The notes beneath the pieces are model-generated. The model did no database searches and was not told the DNA's origin. It saw nothing but the letters and a program-made list of their open reading frames with translations. Source: Cryptomeria japonica (taxonomy: Eukaryota; Streptophyta; Pinopsida; Cupressales; Cupressaceae). From it: 64,000 nt of DNA. The position numbers and the translations under genes are program-made. The first letter of the stretch is position 1, and every line of letters starts with the position of its first letter. This document shows, piece after piece, positions 59,665-64,000 of this stretch. The stretch lies in contig NC_081409.1 of NCBI RefSeq assembly GCF_030272615.1, forward strand, positions 238,107,832 to 238,171,831, read 5' to 3'.

Positions 59665-60143
59665 TGTTGGTGTAATTATTTATTCATGTTGGATATTATT
59701 ACACCTTACTTAAGTTTACTTAGGTACATGCATATCATAGTAGTTTGCATATGAGACACTTGGGTGTTTGTGCCACATTGGGATAGTGTGTTGTAGGAGA
59801 TTTCCACCTTTTATGGTGTGATCTTGTTATTACTTTATCAAATCCACTTATTGTGGGATGATAATTCCACCTTCGGTGGGTGATCCACCTCATGTGGAAT
59901 ATTTTATTGTTTCTCCTACCTACCACACCTATTTCCTACCTACCCTTGTTTCTCATTGAGCCACATGTCATGATTGTGTGCTCACATATCCATATAGTCT
60001 TGCCTATATAAGCAAGCTCATATTCATCGTATGTAACTTTTGATGATCTATCTATTGATGAGAATACAGTTTATTCTTGTCCTATATTTTGTCTCTGTAT
60101 TTTGTACTTTTCATTGAGCTCTTGATCTTGGCAAAATCTCACA
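59665..60143 (+). repeat. 3' LTR of element D
   Basis: Begins TGTTGGTG and ends ATCTCACA. A TATA box (TATATAAG) is at 60005-60012. Closest to the LTR of C. Confidence 0.9.
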
Positions 60144-60496
60144 CATTTCAGAGGTGGATTCATTCCAGAATTCATAGTTGCACTAGATTGTTCAAACTAT
60201 TCTGAAGAAGGATTTTACAAGATAAGTATCAAATTTGTGAAGTTGCTACCAATCACAAATTTGCAAGGAGTTTGGAAATTTAATATTATTTTGTTACATT
60301 CCTGGGATGCCATTTTGTTGGATATTCTATTTGGACGTCATGGAAATCAAAAGAATATTCCGAGCAATTTAATTTCTTTGCTATGTATGGGTATAAACTG
60401 AATATTACTTCATTTGCTTCTGAGTGACTTATGTGTATCATTTTGGAATTGAATCAAAAGCTAAAAATTAAAAGATTAATGTGTGTAACTTTATAG
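60144..60496. other. Non-coding sequence after element D
   Basis: No gene recognised. It may be AlaRS intron sequence. It ends in an acceptor-like TTTATAG before the open frame at 60497. Confidence 0.4.
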
Positions 60497-60667
60497 GAGA
60501 GGTTGATTTGCTTAAGACAACCCAAGGATGTATTTGCATATGTTCTCCAGTTGGTCAAGCACTTAGATGAGGCCATTTTCAAGCGTTTTATGGACTTAGG
60601 CATTGGGAAAATTGTGATTCATTTGCTGGCGTTGCGAGAACTAGGGCAGCATATATCTTTGTGTTAA
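60497..60667 (+). other. Exon-like open frame of 56 codons, unidentified
   Basis: Directly after an acceptor-like TTTATAG (which is also an in-frame stop) the plus strand is open for 56 codons, then TAA. The sequence (LRQPKDVFAYVLQLVKHLDE, FKRFMDLGIGKIVIHLLAL) looks like a helical protein segment, in contrast to the low-complexity frames nearby. I do not recognise the family. It could be a last exon, a gene fragment carried by a transposon, or chance. Confidence 0.25.
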
Positions 60668-63600
60668 GGGAAGTTTATGCATTACTTAAAGAGCTGACAC
60701 CCTCATGTGTCGATTAATATTTATTTCTCATATCTATATTTATTTCTCATATCTATGCCAGCCGTACTACCTTTCTAGCAAGACGTGTTTAAAAAAAGTG
60801 CCTGGCTTTCAATCCTTAGACACTTGTCTCCTTTCTTCAATGTGTGGGAACTCCCAGTAGCAGTGAGTTGTACATTTGGAGGCAGATATCTTGCACGGAG
60901 CAGAAGATGACTTGGGAAGTGATATTTCAGACTTCAATCATATCCAGATTCAGCAGAGGATTCCAGAAAATACATATCGTCTTCCATTCACTGGCTTGGA
61001 CTCTTCATTTTCAGACTGAGTTTCACTTTGTGCCTTTGCTTTTGGGATGCCAAGTTTGAGTAGCTTCCGGTGGTCATTTTGAGGGGCTGAGTCCTGAATA
61101 TAGAGTTTGTGTGGAATTCTTGATTCCTTAAAAACAGCCATCTACTGGACAAGACTCAATACATTTCCAGCTTACTGAGTTTGCTATGAGTTAATGATCA
61201 GCATTTCTGAGTGCTGCTATTGCCTTTGAAGACTGATATATGCATTCTGAGTGTTGTAATATTCATCTTCGACTGGAACTTGCTGTGAATTAATCAGAAT
61301 AATATTTACCGATTTAATGCATAATAGTTGCTGCTTGATGTGTAAGGACTGCTGCATCTCTATTTTCTGATTATTATTTTGTATTTTCTGAGTTCTTGGA
61401 GCTGTCATTCAAAGAGTTTTAAAGCCAAATATATTCTGTTGCAGCAAAATTCTGTTTCAGTATTTCATGAGCATCATGTAATGTCTGAAACAAGGTATCT
61501 TCAAATCAGAAAATCCATGGTCTATGTCAGCCTTTGTTTTTTTAATATACTAATTTTAGCTCCTAGTCTATCTCAATTTTCCTCATCCATTATTTTTCTA
61601 ATTTATCTCCACCATTGATCAAATATCAAGTGAAGCATATAAATCAAACCCTCCATCAACTCGTTTTCCTTAGAGCGCATATCCTAGAAGACTATCTATT
61701 AAACAAGGGAAAGAACGTTATCAAGAGAGATCATTATCAAGCACAAGAAGATCATTACCAAGCAAAAGAAGATCATTATCAAGAGACATCATTAACAGGA
61801 GAGTGTCATTATCTACAAGCACTATCTCATATCTACTATCATCTAGCTATCTTATATATCCATTACTTTTTAGCATTATCATCAAAAGATCAAGCTATCA
61901 TACCATCATTGTGCTACCATGGTATGTTATTTTGAAGAGCATCCACAAATCAAACATTCAAGCAAATATCAAATAAACAATGGAGTAAACTAAGGTCTTC
62001 GCATGGAATAACTGTTCATTGTTTGAAAAGTTGCACACACACAGATACTAATACGTATACAGATACGGATATGGATATGGGTACGGTATTGGATATGGCT
62101 ACGGCTATTTTTCGAGACCTCTCATTTGGATACAGCAGGATACAGCATTCATAGAAAACACATACACAAATTTAACACAGTTTTCTAAGTTATTAAAAAT
62201 CTATTATTATATGCACAATAATTGTCAAATTTAAATCTAAATTAAAACTACACCAAATATATGAAAAATATGACCAGCATCAAGTGCCACACCAAATACA
62301 AGATCGGTAATAGAGTTCAGCTACCACACTTGAAGAAGGAAAGATTCATAGATCCTCACAAGAAGGTCAAACCACTCCACTATGCACTCATATACCATCA
62401 CCAAGTAGGATGGAGATAACACATTTGATCTTGATCTTCCATCCTACCTTGTTTTGATTGTTAGGCATCTATGTCTACATTTTCCACCTTTATTAGATGC
62501 ACCAACCATAGCAGATCAAATCCACCCAAAAAGGACTTCAATCCTATTTGTAGTGTACATGTAAAAGTAGTTTAACTTCAGATTATGGATTTAAACATCA
62601 AAAAAACAAAAGATCAAGTTATACCTATCTATAAAACTGTCAAAGTGGGTCAAACCACCCAATGTGGGAAATGATTGATCAACATTCAGGATGATTAGTT
62701 TCTTCCACTAGTTACTCAAGTTGGCACAATAGAGACACTGTTGCTTCTTAAGGATGGATGACTAATCTAATCAGATTGAGAACTGTGGTAGAAGCTCGCA
62801 TTAAGAAGAGTCTCTAAGTCCCATCAATGTGTCAGTGCCAGTGCTAGTGTCAATGCCAAAAAGTCTCATGCTAAAACTCAAACGGACACCAAGAATCTAA
62901 AATGACTAGAGACGAACAGTTTTCTCTTCCATAATTGTTGTTCTCCATCTCCTTCATCAGAATTTATAAACATACATATAGTTCAAGGCATGAGGGATTC
63001 AACCTCCTATTCTATGAAGTTTTACATGATAGGCTTCAATGTAGCCTTCTAGCCTTTTAGACAATTAATGAAGCAAAAAGAGTCATCAAATATTTGGTGG
63101 TAGAAGAAAATGAAAATCAAATAGAACTGTCTCATCCACCTTCTTCAGTTTCAGAGTCCAACATAAAGGCTTTAAAACTTTTGATACAAGTGACCCTCTC
63201 CCTCCTCAAACTAGAGGTCAAGTCCTTTTCAATGGGTCAATTTCTTCATCAGTTGAAAGCAGCATATATTGTTAATAATTTTACGTCTGTTCTCACAGAT
63301 TTCTGTACAAAACAATAAAATAATAAAATTCTGAATTACAGTTGTATTTGTCTTTTTTATAAATGATCCTTTTCTTCTTGTGGATGATCATTTTTTGTTT
63401 ATCTATGCATTCTGTCTGTTGTTTCAAAATCCAGTGTGTTGTCCCCCAAATTGCTCCTGGAATCAGGATCACCCAAAGATTTAAGGAAATCTATTTTACA
63501 ATCTAAAACAGAACAGTGGGGAATTCTAACTCACTGAGAGTAATCACTTTTTGGCAGTGGCAAATAAAGTTTTTGTTCATAACTAGGGTAAACAAAAGAA

Positions 63601-64000
63601 AGAGGGTCAATCAAAAAGCTTAAGGTTTGCTACAGAATATTCTTGTCAAAAACCATGGTCTCATTCTCTAAATTTATAATTAGATGATACTTTTAGCTGC
63701 TGTAACGCATATACATTTTTGCCCAGTAATAGGCCCTCAGTACAGCTGATAAGGTGGTATGTAGCTCAGTTTTCGGCCAGATTCATATATAATAGAGAAT
63801 TTAGAATTTACCCTCCTAGATCATAATGAGAGTTCAATTTTGAATGCATTCAACTAGGCTTGCAATATTTCTGGGAAACCAATGATACGTATTTATTGCT
63901 CTCCACCAAATAAGGGCAATACAGTGAAAAATAAATCTGCTGCTCCTAATGAAGAGAGAAGATCAAATTTAATTGGAGTTTACAGAATTATGCCTCAAAA
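60668..64000. other. Unassigned sequence at the right end
   Basis: No gene, LTR pair or RNA gene was recognised. I looked on the minus strand for AlaRS class II motifs (an ERxAxxLQ end, the CxPCSE-type loop) and did not see them. It holds a short tandem repeat at about 61725-61788 and GGATATGG/GATACGG-type repeats at about 62045-62105, similar in flavour to hAT subterminal repeats. Confidence 0.4.
61725..61788. repeat. 21-bp tandem repeat
   Basis: Three imperfect units of GAAGATCATTATCAAGCA. In one frame they give a repeated EDHYQAK-type heptapeptide, but the surrounding frame is not supported as a gene. Confidence 0.75.

Larger units (their letters stand above)
55318..60143 (+). mobile_element. 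Copia-related element D (non-autonomous, gag-pro-X), 5' LTR truncated
   Basis: Keeps the last 115 bp or so of the 5' LTR, the primer site TGGTATCAGAGCC, leader, gag, the long gag-pro-X frame, the 3' block, a degenerate polypurine tract and a complete 3' LTR. Like A and C it lacks integrase, RT and RNase H. It lies upstream of the first visible AlaRS exon, opposite to the gene. Confidence 0.88.

Noticed and set aside
61615-61935. 106-codon plus frame with EDHYQAK repeats
   Set aside because: The repeat is a 21-bp DNA tandem. The remainder lacks recognisable protein features.

Overview
The window is nuclear DNA from a land plant with a large, retrotransposon-rich genome. The evidence is an intron-split gene for an organelle-type alanyl-tRNA synthetase, many Ty1/copia and some Ty3/gypsy and hAT sequences, long AT-rich introns and no bacterial signals. 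A gymnosperm fits the kilobase-scale, transposon-filled introns best, but that is inference.

Layout. 1-9590: an inverted-repeat-bounded block (arms 393-588 and 8891-9083) with mini- and microsatellites, split by a copia element with both LTRs (element A, 1770-7157). 11450-17352: a copia element in which the gag half (minus) and the pol half (plus) stand head to head (element B). 18090-19768: a decayed gypsy-type gag, then a 3' end of a B-related element (F). 19769-28030: an old full-length minus-strand copia element with 1.5 kb LTRs (E). 29613-32511: a short copia derivative with a perfect 5-bp target duplication (G). 33157-38246: an LTR element carrying a captured, broken fragment of an importin subunit beta gene (H). 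39408-40105: a non-autonomous hAT element. 40987-52548: six exons of alanyl-tRNA synthetase on the minus strand, encoding the last 668 residues. A 6.8 kb intron of this gene holds a decayed hAT transposase, itself interrupted by a 4.3 kb insertion with ten short hairpins. 52842-60143, upstream of the first visible exon: two related copia derivatives (C minus, D plus) in a rearranged composite. 60144-64000: no firm gene.

The only host gene I can assign firmly is alanyl-tRNA synthetase. Its class II catalytic exons were not found upstream within the window.

The best candidate for something undescribed is the non-autonomous copia group A/C/D. It keeps gag, zinc knuckle and a protease-like segment, but carries a shared acidic reading frame of about 250 residues where integrase, reverse transcriptase and RNase H should be. 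Its LTRs, polypurine tract and 3' untranslated block match those of B, which has those enzymes, so B-type elements are plausible helpers. Two more candidates are the importin capture in H and the hairpin-array insertion at 44590-48908.
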